64,000 nucleotides of DNA from Rhizoctonia solani (GCF_016906535.1 NC_057377.1:186001-250000), one strand, 5' to 3'; shown: positions 1 to 10,698, counted from the stretch's first letter. Numbers and translations are program-made. Notes: a model not told the origin generated them from the letters alone.

Positions 1-1285
1 GAGTCACCATGGCCCACGCTCTATCCGTTAGTTCCATTGCTTGTAGTTGACTGATATTATGAATATCAGCAATCAAGTGTTTGTCACAAGCAATGGCAAG
101 ACAAATAAACTCTTGTTTGTACGTTGCCTTGAAGCATTGAATAATACCTGCATCCATTGGCTGAACCCATGCCATCAGATTTGGTGCAAGGAATTTGATG
201 CAGATATTTGAGTAGTGTGTTACATTGTGTTTGTGCAATGGCGCATTGTTGCATAATAACAAAATATGCCGCACCTGGTGTTGCATATCAGCGTTAAGCT
301 TGGTTGAGAATCTGCACAGTTAAAGTGAGAAGGATAATTGCAAATTGCATCAAGTATGCACTTACATGTTCCCAACTGGGCTGGTCATCCAAGCCTTGGT
401 ATTCCAGAAGTGATTGTACCCTGTATCAGAGCTCTGGGAGCCATGGAGGCATCAAGGACAACATACATGACCAATGATCAAAAGAACTTGTTTGCCTGAG
501 CCATCCATATTTGCACAAAATGTGTAGGTAATTCAAGTCTTGTCTGACTTGACTCCCAACATTTGATGGGTAGCATAACCATGGCTTGAAACAAGACAAA
601 AGAACAGGCCAGTCTCATTGATATTGTGGATATCCTATGGGGCATAGAGGGAAAAAGTTTCACATAAGTAAGTTCTTTCACCCTCAATATGTACTGGAGA
701 TGCAGAGGCAGCATCTCTGTGGCATGTAAACAAGGAAAGCCCCAATCAAGTTTTGAAATGGTCCAACCAGCCATGAGAAAAGTCTGGCTGAGTATCTGAA
801 TAGCCTAGCATCTGACAAAAATAGCACCCCTTGGCGCATATGACCTCCCCAGTAAGACAAATGTTCTGATGTAACCTTGGAATGATCCACTGCATAAGCA
901 CCAAATCAACCTCCAGGAGGGTAACAACAGATGACTGCTTTTGAGACATCCTATTACCATCAGTGGCTACATATGCCCAAATATATGTCTCCTGCTGGAG
1001 CAGACATGGGATAGTTGATTGGTGGAGAGTTGAGTATCCACATTGATGGAGATACAAGACCATAGACTGTTGGGTATGCTTAGATTTGTTTAGATGATAA
1101 AATCTAGTATATTACTCACTGTACAAGGCTATAATGCTGAAAATCAATGTGTGTGTTTAAGTGAGAATTGAGCTAGAATCAAGGTCAATACATACCAATT
1201 TTAGGTATCAATTCTTCCATACTCTGATTCATGCTGATGGAGGCATATTAACATTGTAGTTTTCAGGCCATGTCCTACTGAAAAA
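1..1285 (-). pseudogene. pogo/Tigger-type DDE transposase remnant (cut by window edge)
   Basis: Conceptual translation of the minus strand, across several frame breaks, gives the order typical of pogo-superfamily transposases. There is a psq-like N-terminal helix-turn-helix (about 1285-940), then a CENP-B-type DNA-binding domain with LTGEVICAKG and GWLDHFK (about 890-745), then a DDE_1 catalytic region. At 600-640 a stretch resembling the usual DETGLFF reads NETGLFF. At about 240-270 the usual LLLDNAPxHK reads LLLCNNAPLHK, so two catalytic aspartates look replaced by Asn. At 120-200 the family motif ending in QPMDAGII is intact. The C-terminus continues beyond position 1. Such enzymes cut and paste DNA at TA dinucleotides. 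The frame breaks and lost aspartates mean it is dead. It is the host sequence into which the solo B LTR at 1359 inserted. Confidence 0.8.
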
Positions 1286-1567
1286 AGGAATCTTTTACTG
1301 ATGTACTGATTTTCAGGATCTTATCACACCACAGTAAATCTTGTCATAATAAGTGAGGTGTTGTAGACACACTTGATACAACAGAATGTATTCCAATTTT
1401 CTCAAATTTAAACAAAGTTAATTGGACAACATTTTCAATCACGTGACTTTGGCGCTTATATCATACGCTAAGCGCCAAGTCATGTCCCCACCTGCGCTTA
1501 CTCAGCACATGTAGCCACTGCCACCTGATGACATCATTATGACATGCCAGTGACACGTATGCATGAG

Positions 1568-2695
1568 TGTTGTAACCACACTGTAAGGCAGGTTACACAT
1601 TGATGAAGTGGGTGCTTAAGGCTGTACTAAACAATGCAATCTCAAGTCAAAGGCTATACTACTGAAACTAAGTTGCTTAAGTGTTATAACCTCCTTACAT
1701 ATACCACTGGAATCAGACGATTTTTCTGATATTTTTACTATTTTTTACGAACCCTTTATCTTATGTTTTTCAATCACGTGATCTCGGCGCTTATTATGCC
1801 GAGATGCCGCGCCGAGATGCCGTGCCAAGGGCGCTTAGGGGAAATCCACGCTTCCGCGCAGCCCGCAGCACCCTTCTTTTTTCACACCTGTACTTCCTTT
1901 CTCACGTGCACAGACCATGTAGATAGTGCGTTCACTTTTATATATACAGCAGGAAAATTGCTTGGAGATCCCAAGTTGATTTTACCTTGTCTCATATTCA
2001 TTGAGGAGGGATCAGTCAGCCAGCTAAGTAGCCAGCCCAGTTGTTTTACAGAAGTTAACCCCCTTACTTAACTCATCACACCTCCTAGGCCTCAGGCCCC
2101 TTCGCAGTAGATAGCTAGTAGAAGTCCGCCTTATAGCAGTCATAGTATAGCCTAGTTAGTTAGATTACATAAGCTTGTAGTAGTACGGCCTTAAGCGCCC
2201 GCCTCCACCAGCGTGTACCCACATTACCGTGGTGTACGACATTAAGGCAACAACTAAGCTATCTACTGCAATGGTGGGGGGGCCTTAGGCCTGGAGGTGT
2301 GGTTCTAGTATACTACTGGGTGAGCAATGTAAGTGTCTGAGGGTCCAGCTGCTTAGCTGGCTACTGGAACCTGTCTGAGAGAGAGACAAGGTAAAATTGA
2401 CTTAGGGTCTCCAAGCAATTTTCCTGTTGTTTATATAAACAAAGGAAGTATCTACATGTGGTCTGTGCGTGTGTGAATAGAAGACTATATGTGAAATGAG
2501 AAGGGTACTGTGGGCTGCACAGAAGCATTGATCTGTTTTAAGCACCCTTGGCATGGCATCTTGGCACAGTATCTTAGCATGTATAAGCACCAAGATCATG
2601 TGATTGAAAAAACAAAGATAACAAGTCCATAAGAAATACTAAAAATAATAGAAAAATTGTGCAAGTCTGGTGGTATATGTTAAGAGGGTGTAACA
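1568..2695 (-). mobile_element. Solo LTR of family A inside the B LTR
   Basis: In minus orientation the LTR runs from 2695 (TGTTACACCC) to 1568 (TACAACA type end). It is flanked by the target duplication ATGAG at 1563-1567 and 2696-2700. It is itself interrupted by a second, oppositely oriented A LTR at 1682-2241. Without that insert it is about 560 bp, the normal family A length. Confidence 0.9.
1682..2241 (+). mobile_element. Solo LTR of family A (inside another A LTR)
   Basis: A complete 560-bp A LTR with target duplication TTAAG at 1677-1681 and 2242-2246. It still holds the U3 signature of family A: an ATCACGTGAT E-box, the GGCGCTTA motif, a short GCCGAGATGCC repeat, a TATATATA box and the inferred transcript start AAGTTGATTTTAC. 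It has retained more CpG than its neighbours, which fits it being the later insertion. Confidence 0.92.
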
Positions 2696-2834
2696 ATGAG
2701 TAAGGCTGCAGTCAGAGCAGGGTTCTTGTTGGATTAGGTATTGCATATATGTATTTGTAATTAGGACACCCTCTGTAATATATAAGGAGGCCAACCAACC
2801 ATGGTAACACCCAGGTTGATTACCTGTTGTTGCA

Positions 2835-3395
2835 TGTTGTACGCCAACTGTAAGGTTGGGTACACGCTAGTGGGCAGGCGCTTAAGGCTGTACTACTACA
2901 GGACACTGCTTATCCAATCTAACTAAGACTACTACTAATGACACGTAAGGTGTCCTACTTCTATCTACTGTTGGCAATGGGGGCTTAGCCCTGGAGGTGT
3001 GATGAGTGCAAGTAAAGGGGTTAGCTGTCTGACTACTGGGGCCGGCTACTTAGCTGGCTGGGGGATCCCTCCTCAATGGATATGAGACAAGGTAAAATCA
3101 ACTTGGGGTCTCCAAGCAATTTTCCTGCTGTATATATAGACAAAAGAGAGGTATGTACATGGTCAATGTGCGTGAGAAAAGAAGAGTCTATATGAAAAGA
3201 GAAGTGTGCTGCAGGCTGCGCAGAAGCGTGGATTTCTCCTAAGCGCCCTTGACACGGCATCTCGGCGCGGCATCTTGGCATAAAAAGCGCCGAGATCACG
3301 TGATCGAAAAACATAAGATAAACAGTTCGGAAAAAATAGTAAAAATATCAGAAAAAGCGTGCAATCCTAATGGTATATGTTAGAGGGTTGTAACA
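2835..3395 (-). repeat. 3' LTR of A copy 1
   Basis: 561 bp, starting TGTTACAACC at 3395 and ending at 2835 in element sense. It shares with the 5' LTR the CACGTG site, the GGCGCTTT/GGCGCTTA motif, a TATATATA box near 3130-3140 and the start-site sequence AAGTTGATTTTAC. The preceding polypurine tract lies at 3396-3413. Confidence 0.92.
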
Positions 3396-3413
3396 TTGCC
3401 CCCCCCTTAAAGG
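3396..3413 (-). other. Polypurine tract of A copy 1
   Basis: On the minus strand this reads as CCTTTAAGGGGGGGGCAA directly before the TGTTAC of the 3' LTR, the position expected for plus-strand priming in LTR retrotransposons. The same G-run precedes the 3' LTRs at 12479, 24804 and 30924. Confidence 0.8.
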
Positions 3414-6400
3414 CTCTTGGCGGAGTCACAAGCCTTTTTCAGTTGCAACTTGTTGAAGCGTTGGATCTCCTCCTGGCTGTGTTCTAAGAGTTCCTCTGGT
3501 TCCCACAAGTTATCTTCCGGACCATATCCCTTCCATTTGATCAAGTAGAACCATCTTCCTTGTTGTCTTTTTGAGTCAAGGATTTGCTCTACCTCATATT
3601 CTTCTTCCCCTTCTATTGTTTCAGGAGGGGGTTGTTCCAGGAAAGGTTGGCTTGGGGATTCATGGGATTTGGACAGTAGCCCCATGTAGAATACATTGTG
3701 GATTTTCAAGGATTCCAGAAGCTTCAAGCGGTAGGCGTGGCTGGAAATTTTCTCTGTGATCTCAAATGGGCCTAGGCGTTTGGGGTCTAGCTTGTTGGAG
3801 TTGGTTCTAAGCTCCACATTTTTCCTGTCTAGCCAGACCTTCTTGCTAATTGTGTACTTGGGTATTGTTCCCTTTTCCCTGGCCATTCTTTCTTTGCTCA
3901 TCCTTAGGGCCGCTTTGGCTTCCTTCCATTCTCTAGCTAATGTGTGCGCCACTTGATCTGCTTTGGGGACGTTGGATGGGACGTTAGATGGGTTCATTAC
4001 TGGGTTCCTTCCATAGACTAGTTCAAAAGGAGTCTTTCCTGTGGCTGCATGTTTGGTGTTGTTATATGAATATTCTGCCAGAGGTAACCAAGCGGCCCAG
4101 TCCAAATGATTGGCAGCTACATAGGAACAAAGGTAGAACTCAATGAATTGGTTCACTCTTTCCATCTGTCCATCTGATTTGGGGTGATACACGGAGGAAA
4201 ATGCTGGTTTCACCCTGAGTTGTTGCTAGAGGGCCCTCAGGAATTTTCCAGTGAAGGTTGTTCTGCGGTTGGAGATTGTTTTGACTGGCAACCCGTGGAG
4301 TTTCCAGACATGGGTAATGAATAAATCTCCCAGTCCCTTAGCTGTGACCTTTTTGGAAGTAGGGATGAAGTGACCAAACTTTGAGAACAGGTCTATGACA
4401 ACCAGGATTGCATTGTAACCTTGAGACTTGGGGAACCCTGTGATAAAGTTGTAAGAGATGGTGTGGAACGGGAAGGGGGGAACTTCTAAGGGCTTCAAGG
4501 CAATGACAGGGGTGTGGGCGTGTCAATTGGCTTGGCATATGGGGCAGCATTCTACCCATTCCTTGGCAGAGGACTTCATTCCTGGCCACCAGTAGTTACA
4601 ACTTAAGAGCTCAAGGGTTCTCTGTTGGCCTGGGTGTCCTGCCAGGGGTGAATTGTGAAATTCCCTTAGGAGTCTCTCCTTTAGCAGTTTGTTGTCAGGG
4701 ACCACTAGCTTTCCTCAATACCATAATAGGTCTTTTTCCCAGTCATAATCTTGGTAGGCCTTACAAATGGATGGTGGGGCATTGTCTGCATCTTCTGTGA
4801 GGAACTGGATAACAGGTTCCAGGGAGGGGTCCTCCCTCAGTCTGTGACAAATCTCCATGACAATTTCCAACTCTTCTTCTGTGGTATTGGCAAAGACTTC
4901 TGATGGCAACATGATCTCTGGTTCTTGGGGTTCATCCTTGTAGTCCAATCTCCTGGATAAGGCGTTGGGTTTCCCTGATTGTTTCCTTGGGCAATAGTGG
5001 ATTTCAAAGTTGAAATTGCTCAGGAATACGCGCCATCTAGCATGTTGCCGGTTGAAGGTTCTTGCTTGCATCCAGTATTCAAGGTTGCAATGTTCAGTGA
5101 ATACTTGAACTGGTTTGTCTGTTGCTTCCAGGAAAATACGCCATTCCTCTAGAGCCTTGATGATGGCCAATAGTTCCTTGTTGTGGGTATCATAATTTGC
5201 TTTGGCACTGGAGAAGGATTTTGACATGTAGGCAATGGGGTGTAGCCGGTTGTCTGGTCCTCTTTGGCTTAATATGGCGCCCATAGCCACTCCTGATGCG
5301 TCTGTCTCCAAGTAGTAGGGAAGTTTGGGGTTAGAGTGAATGAGAACCGGGGATTTGCTGACAAGGACTTTCAGTTCTTGGAATGCAGCTTCTTCCAGAT
5401 GGCCCCATGACCAGGGGGTTTCCTTTTTGGTCAGATTATGGAGAGGGTGTGCAATGGAGCTGAAGTTTGGGATGAATTGTCAGAGATAATTCACAAAGCC
5501 TAAGAAGGCCTGAACCTGTATGACCGTTTTGGGGGGAGGCCATGACGTGACTGCTTCAATCTTCTCCCAATCCATGGAGAAGCCTGCAGGGGATATGACA
5601 ATGCCCAAGTAATCTACCGTGGTAATGTGGAAGTGGCATTTGGACAGTTTGCAGAATAGCTGATTCTTCATTAGTTGCACCAGGACTTCTCTGATGTGTC
5701 CTGGGTGATCTTCTGGGTTTTCTGAGAAGATCAGGATGTTGTCTAAGTAGATAACCACAGTAATGTTGATAAGGTCCCTGAAGAGGTCATTCATGAAATG
5801 TTGGAAGGCAACTGGTGCGTTGGTGAGACCAAAAGGCATGACCAGATATTTGAATAGCCCATATTTGGTTCTGAAGGCTGTCTTCCACTCATCTCCTTCC
5901 TTGATCCAAACATTGTTGTAACCCCATTGTAAATCCAACTTGGTGAATAATTTTGCATGTCTGAGCTTGGCCATTAAATTGTCCTGCCTTGGTAGTGGGT
6001 ATATGTTCTTGTGGGTGACATCATTGAGCTTCCTGTAATCAACTACCAGTCTTAGGGAACCATCTGCTTTTTTGACAAACATAACAGGGGCGCCCGCCAA
6101 GGAGGTACTGGGGCGGATCTTCCCTGTTGCTAGCTCCTCATCAATGTGTTGCTTCAGGGCTTTGGATTCTGCGTCTGTCATTCCATAGATAGGTCCTGGA
6201 GATAGTTTGGCGTTGGGAACAAGGTCTATTGAGATATCATATTCCCTGTGTGGGGGTAGGACCTTAAATTCCTCTTTGCCAAATACCTTTGCAAACTTGT
6301 GGTATTGAGTGGGGAGTTCCGCTAACGGATCTGGATCTGCTTCTTCCTTGGAGGCAATTTGTACTTGCTCAGGGAATGTGACTAGACCCTGTTGCCAGTC

Positions 6401-6825
6401 TATTAGAGGGGATTCAGACGTAAGCCATGTCATGCCAAGGATAGCCAGGGTGTTGCCTATTGGACAAACAAGGAAAGGGATGGAGTGTGTGTGGCCATTG
6501 GCCAAGACCGTGAGTTGTACCTGGTGCCAGATGCAACCAGTCTGGGATATAGTACCATCTAACATTCTCACTACTTGTGGATTTTTGAGTAGGGTTTTTG
6601 GGATTTTGTATTTTTCAACTATGGAGGGGGAGATAAAGTTTGAAGTTGCTCCTGAGTCTATGAGGGTTTTTAGAGATTCTGCTGGGTAGTTGCTCATTTG
6701 TAGATCAATGTAAAGAAGAGGTTTTTTATTTGAATTGGAGGCCACAGATACAAATTTGATACATGATACATCAGAAACGTCTATTTTTGGGCTCAAGGGT
6801 TTGGCAGTTTTCCTTGGCCCTATTC
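3407..6825 (-). pseudogene. Pol polyprotein of A copy 1 (protease-RT-RNase H-integrase-chromodomain), broken
   Basis: Domains in order on the minus strand are an aspartic protease (IDSGATSNF, about 6640), reverse transcriptase (5500-6200), RNase H (TDASG, about 5300), an integrase HHCC finger (about 4600-4700), the integrase core and a C-terminal chromodomain (WFYLIKWKGYGPEDNLWEP, about 3500-3580). Pol is read by -1 frameshift from gag. Four in-frame stops lie near 5480, 4714, 4520 and 4213, each explicable as C-to-T at CAG or CGA. The RT motif reads YLDN (5738-5749) instead of YxDD, and the second integrase Asp region reads SNRR. The chromodomain would tether the integrase to methylated histones. 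This copy is inactive. Confidence 0.9.
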
Positions 6826-6832
6826 TTTTCCC
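6826..6832 (-). promoter_or_regulatory. -1 ribosomal frameshift heptamer, A copy 1
   Basis: On the minus strand the gag frame reads ttG GGA AAA followed by GAA TAG, so a canonical X XXY YYZ heptamer (GGGAAAA) lies one codon before the gag stop at 6820-6822. Pol continues in the -1 frame. The same arrangement occurs in both B copies. Confidence 0.75.
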
Positions 6833-7643
6833 AACTCCACCTCTGCAATTTTGGCTACCTCTTTGATGGATGCCTTCCAGCTGTTGGGGCATTGCTTGAT
6901 CCCATGGCCCTTCTGACCACATTTGATGCATAGTCCAGAAGCGCAGCAACAATCCCTTTCTTCTGGCGTGACGTAGTTGGGGTCCTCTGATAGGCGGACC
7001 CTGGTTGTGGTGGTGGAAGTGGCCACGGTGGCCAGGGGTTTGGCAACTGCCTTCTTAGGGTGGTTCTCCTCATTTTTGCAACAAGTGTTGTCTATTTTGA
7101 TAGAGGCGGCAAAGATAGCCTCTAGGTTGTTGGGAATATTGTCCTTTGTGGACAGGAGTTCTTTTACCTTCCAGTGAAGGCCGCGCATGAACTGGGCAAT
7201 GTACGCCTCCTTGTTCCAGTCAAGTTCTGCCATGAGGTTGCGGAATTTGGTGACATACTCAGATGTAGTGGTTGTCTGAGTTAGCACGGCTATCTTCCTG
7301 GCGGCTGCCCTTTTGGCATTGGGGTCTGCAAATGCTTCCCTGAATTTGGCCATTAAGGCCAGGATGGTGGTTGGTGGGTTCCCTTCACCCTTGATAATTG
7401 TCCCCATAATGGGGAGTGCCCAATTGGCAGCCTTGTCAGTCATGTGGTAGAGAATCCACACAACCATCTGTTCCTCCTTGTCAAATTGGTCCCAATGGAG
7501 GGCTACCCATAGTAGCATCCAGTCCAGCCATTGGGTGGCCTTGCGCCCTCTGGTGTTGCCCTTGTAGGGATTGGGGAGGTCCAACTTGGGCTGCTTTATG
7601 CTGGACCCTGTGTCAAAGGGGGTGAGGGACCCAAGGTGTTGCT

Positions 7644-8179
7644 TGTCATGCCCTAGAGGCGTGACCACCTTAAAATCCACTAAGTCGAAGAAATAGTGAA
7701 TATATGCGCTATTTTCATGAAGATTTATGGATATATGCATCTTTATGCTATTTAGGCGCTGAGCGCTTATTATGTAATCTCATCACATGACCTTTAGTCA
7801 TGTGATCTTGTTTTCTTATCTCTGGTCATGTGACCTTATCTTTGTTATGATGTTTGTACATGTAATTACTCTTCCCCTTCTCTGTGAATATATAAGGAGG
7901 GTTCTGAGAGCCTTAAGCCTCAGAACTTGACCTCTTATCCCCATCCAACACTACTACCCTAAGACATACATTTAAGAGTATTGCCTGAGAGCATACCAGT
8001 CCCTGTCAAAGGTCCTTTGCCCAGCTATCTTTATAGCATAGTGCACACTTACTGTATTGGTCTTGTCCAACCCCTTATCTGGCAGTTGCCTTGAGCTCTG
8101 TTAGATCCTACTAGCTGATAAGTCCTATATTAGGCAATAGCTTGTTAGGTTTACCCTGTGGTAGTTGTTGGCTCTGACA
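7644..8179 (+). mobile_element. Solo LTR of a fourth family (D)
   Basis: 536 bp, starting TGTCATGCCC and ending GGCTCTGACA, with target duplication TTGCT at 7639-7643 and 8180-8184. It carries a TATATAAGGAGG box, several TCACATGA/TCATGTGA palindromes that look like decayed TCACGTGA, and GAGCGCTTATTATG, which resembles the GGCGCTTA module of families A and B. No coding partner for family D is visible in this window. Confidence 0.88.
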
Positions 8180-8539
8180 TTGCTGAGGCGTTCCTTGAGG
8201 CCCCTTCTTGGCCCTCCTTGGCTCTTCTTCCTCCTCAGAGTCAAAGCCTGTTCCTCTAGAGGGGTGGAAGGGGGCTTTGAGTCCAGGCCTAACCATGCCT
8301 GGAGTGTGGGTTTCCCCTCCTGTGTGAGTAGGAGGGGTGACAGGCCCAGTTGATGGGCCAGGCTGGGCTTGTCCTCCTTGATCCTTGTTGCCAAGGAGGT
8401 CAGCGGTTTCCTTGCATATGGCCTTGAGTTGGATGAGTTCTTGGCCTTGTGATTTGATTTGGTCCTGCAAGGACCCAATGGTGGCAGTGAGGGCTGTGAT
8501 AGCCTCAAGGAGAGTGGTAAGGGATGGCTCTGGTTCCAT

Positions 8540-9055
8540 CCAGGGCAGGTCTTGCGGAGTGGGAGATGTGCTGCAAGAGGCTGGTTGGGAGTGGGGTGGA
8601 ATGGAACTTCAAGAGGAGCAGGAGGAAGGCCTGGAGTAAGGGTGTGGGATGCCAGAGCGTGTGGATGGAATTTTGGAAACAGCGTGGGGGATATGCCTAT
8701 ATCAGGACTTATGGGCAGTTTTTGTGCAGAGTGTGAATGCTAAACCCTTGCGTCAGACACCTAGCATTGGACTATCCCTACAACAAATCAACAGATCTGG
8801 CAATTGTGATATGAGCAGGTTTTTAGCAAGCGGGTGAATCAGCTGTCTAGGGTTGCTATCTGCTGTGTTCCGGCAAAACACGTGGTACACAGGGGATCAG
8901 AACTTGTCTGCCTTGTAGCAATTTGGTACTATGTGGGGGTGGGGGATTTTTGACTATTATATCCCGCAAAGTGGCCCCAATCACGTGATTTCCCTTGTGC
9001 TAGTACAGGGAGTCTTCTCCTTGTTGATCAAGCCTACAGAAAGTTGATTTTACAA
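8540..9055 (-). other. Untranslated leader of A copy 1
   Basis: About 515 bp between the 5' LTR and gag. It contains the 20-bp block CATAAGTCCTGATATAGGCA at 8694-8713 (minus strand), shared with the B leaders, plus other shared blocks such as the TGACGCAAGG region and ATAGCAATTTGGTACTA. The part next to the LTR is the primer-binding site. Confidence 0.75.
9041..9055 (-). promoter_or_regulatory. Self-complementary primer-binding site, A copy 1
   Basis: Directly after the 5' LTR the minus strand reads TTGTAAAATCAACTT. Its last 13 bases are the exact reverse complement of AAGTTGATTTTAC inside the LTR (9491-9503, minus strand), about 30 bp downstream of the TATA box, where transcription should start. 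This is the self-priming layout known from Tf1/sushi elements. No tRNA 3' end match is apparent. Confidence 0.72.
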
Positions 9056-9794
9056 TGTTGTATGCCAACTGTAAGGTTGGGTACGCGCTAGTGGGTGGGC
9101 ACTTAAGGCCATACTACTACAGGACACTGCTTATCTAATGTCATAAACAGAGGAGAATAGAACTAGCTGGAATTGAACCAGCTTGACCACTAAGCCATAG
9201 AGCCCTATTATTCCTCTGCTGACAACCCATGATTACACCTGCTACCCCCCAAATTTGGGCTTGGGCCAGCATGCAACCACTTGTACTGGTCATGTGACCG
9301 TGTCCAGGACATCTAATCTAACTAAGACTACTACTAATGACATGTAAGGTGTCCTACTTCTATCTACTGTTGGCAATGGGGGCTTAGCCCTGGAGGTGTG
9401 ATGAGTGCAAGTAGAGGGGTTAGCTGTCTGACTACTGGGGCCGGCTACTTAGCTGGCTGGGGGATCCCTCCTCAATGGATATGAGACAAGGTAAAATCAA
9501 CTTGGGGTCTCCAAGCAATTTTCCTGCTGTATATATAGACAAAAGAGAGGTATGTACATGGTCAATGTGCGTGAGAAAAGAAGAGTCTATATGAAAAGAG
9601 AAGTGTGCTGCGGGCTGCGCAGAAGCGTGGATTTCTCCTAAGCGCCCTTGGCACGGCATCTCGGCACGGCATCTTGGCATAAAAAGCGCCGAGATCACGT
9701 GATTGAAAAACATAAGATAAACAGTTCGGAAAAAATAGTAAAAATATCAGAAAAAGCGTGCGATCCTAATGGTATATGTTAGAGGGTTGTAACA
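9056..9794 (-). repeat. 5' LTR of A copy 1, interrupted by a 173-bp element
   Basis: 561 bp of A LTR plus a 173-bp insertion and its 5-bp duplication. It carries the element promoter: ATCACGTGAT (about 9694-9703), a TATATATA box (about 9529-9536) and the inferred start AAGTTGATT. About 15 transitions and no transversion separate it from the 3' LTR, many at CpG. Confidence 0.92.
9139..9311 (-). mobile_element. 173-bp TG...CA element with Pol III-like A and B boxes (copy 1)
   Basis: Flanked by TCTAA at 9134-9138 and 9312-9316, with TGTC...GACA termini. The minus strand has TGGCTTAGTGG (A-box-like) and GGTTCAATTCC (B-box-like). The latter sits in a perfect 5-bp stem, 7-nt loop resembling a T-arm (GCTGG TTCAATT CCAGC). 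No anticodon arm separates the two boxes, so it is not a functional tRNA gene. The 5-bp duplication and TG/CA ends fit an LTR-type integration, perhaps a solo LTR of a very small element. The lack of a tail and of a long duplication argues against a classical SINE. Confidence 0.75.
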
Positions 9795-9948
9795 TTGCAT
9801 CTACTAAGTGTACAAGGCCTTACAGCCAGTAACTACTAAGTCCATAGCCGCATAGTCCCTATACTGCCCTAAACAGCTTCTGCACTGTACTTAGATAGCT
9901 TGTTGCCACCTTAAGCAGTCTTGTTGTTGTAGGATAGCTGCTTGTTGC

Positions 9949-10509
9949 TGTTACACCCTCACAATTTATACCACCAGAATTGCGCTATTTTTCTATTATT
10001 TTTGGTATTTTTTTACAGACTTGTTATCTTTGTTTTTTCAATCACATGATCTTGGCGCTTATCATGCCAAGATGCCATGCCAAGATGCCATGCCAAGGGC
10101 GCTTAGGAGAAATGCATGCTTCTGTGCAGCCTGCAGTATGCTTCTTTTTCACATGTACTCTTCTTTCTCTTGCACACACAGACTGCTTGTATTTAGTTCT
10201 CATGTCTATATAAACAACAGGAAAATTGCTTGGAACCCCCAAGTCAATTTTACCTTGTCTCCCATTACAGACAGGTACCAGCAGTTTCAGTAGTTAGGTC
10301 CTTAAGACCTCTTACTTCCAGTAGCTTGGACCACTAAGGTCCTTCACTAACTCAGTAGTATAGTTGCTCACCAGCCATAAGCCTCCCCACACCACCTTAA
10401 GTGGTCCACCCAGTAGGATAGCCTTTACATTAGTCAGCAGTGCATGTAGTAGTATGGCCTCAAGCACCTGCCACTAGCAAGTAACCCACCTTACAGTGAG
10501 GTTATGACA
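9949..10509 (+). mobile_element. Solo LTR of family A
   Basis: 561 bp, TGTTACACCC to GTTATGACA, flanked by GTTGC at 9944-9948 and 10510-10514. It is the third A-type insertion in the same B LTR. Most CpGs are decayed, for example ATCACATGAT in place of ATCACGTGAT. Confidence 0.9.
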
Positions 10510-10698
10510 GTTGCCATAGATAGGTTTACTGTTGCCTTAAGCAACCTTCTCATATTTGTACCCTGTAGCCTCAAGTGCCATCTCCTTGATGTCCCAAACA
10601 GACATCTAGGACATGAGGTGTTGCCTTTTCAGAGCCTGCACAGCATCAGCAACTGAAAGAAGTCCCTGGCAATGACGTCAAGCATGCTAGAAACTGTC

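Larger units (their letters stand above)
6820..8539 (-). pseudogene. Gag of A copy 1, interrupted by solo LTR D
   Basis: Gag starts at the ATG ending at 8539 and stops at 6820. An acidic, Pro-rich N-terminus (8539-8185) leads into a capsid-like region (about 7640-7100) and a CCHC zinc knuckle CIKCGQKGHGIKQC (about 6890-6935). Solo LTR D at 7644-8179 interrupts it. Removing LTR D and one copy of TTGCT restores a single frame across the junction (GTPQQ then HLGSL). Gag would form the particle and bind the RNA through the knuckle. Confidence 0.88.
2835..9794 (-). mobile_element. Full-length chromodomain Ty3/gypsy element, family A (copy 1, inactive)
   Basis: The element has two A LTRs (3' LTR 2835-3395, 5' LTR 9056-9794), a gag-pol body on the minus strand, a polypurine tract and a primer-binding site. 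The target duplication TTGCA is at 2830-2834 and 9795-9799. It inserted into the B LTR. Two later insertions lie inside it: solo LTR D in gag and a 173-bp TG...CA element in the 5' LTR. The LTRs differ by about 15 positions in 561 by eye, all transitions. Pol has four nonsense codons, so the copy cannot make a complete polyprotein. Confidence 0.93.
1359..10613 (+). mobile_element. Solo LTR of family B, split by nested insertions
   Basis: The pieces 1359-1567, 2701-2834, 9800-9948 and 10515-10613 join in order into one family B LTR of about 590 bp. It aligns with the LTRs of the element at 18970-25374, starts TGTTGTAGACAC and ends GTCTAGGACA. The 5-bp target duplication TGAGG lies at 1354-1358 and 10614-10618, so this is a single insertion that later took up about 8.7 kb of other elements. 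It is a solo LTR, that is, the internal region was lost by LTR-LTR recombination. Most CpGs of the young B copy are TpG or CpA here. Confidence 0.9.

Noticed and set aside
3033..3314. A 93-codon frame repeated in many A LTRs (also at 9432-9713)
   Set aside because: It recurs because the LTR recurs. It overlaps the promoter, and its reading is not protected from substitutions between copies.
9139..9311. A genuine tRNA gene on the minus strand
   Set aside because: D-arm-like and T-arm-like parts are present but no anticodon arm or pairing acceptor stem exists, and the whole unit is a dispersed repeat.
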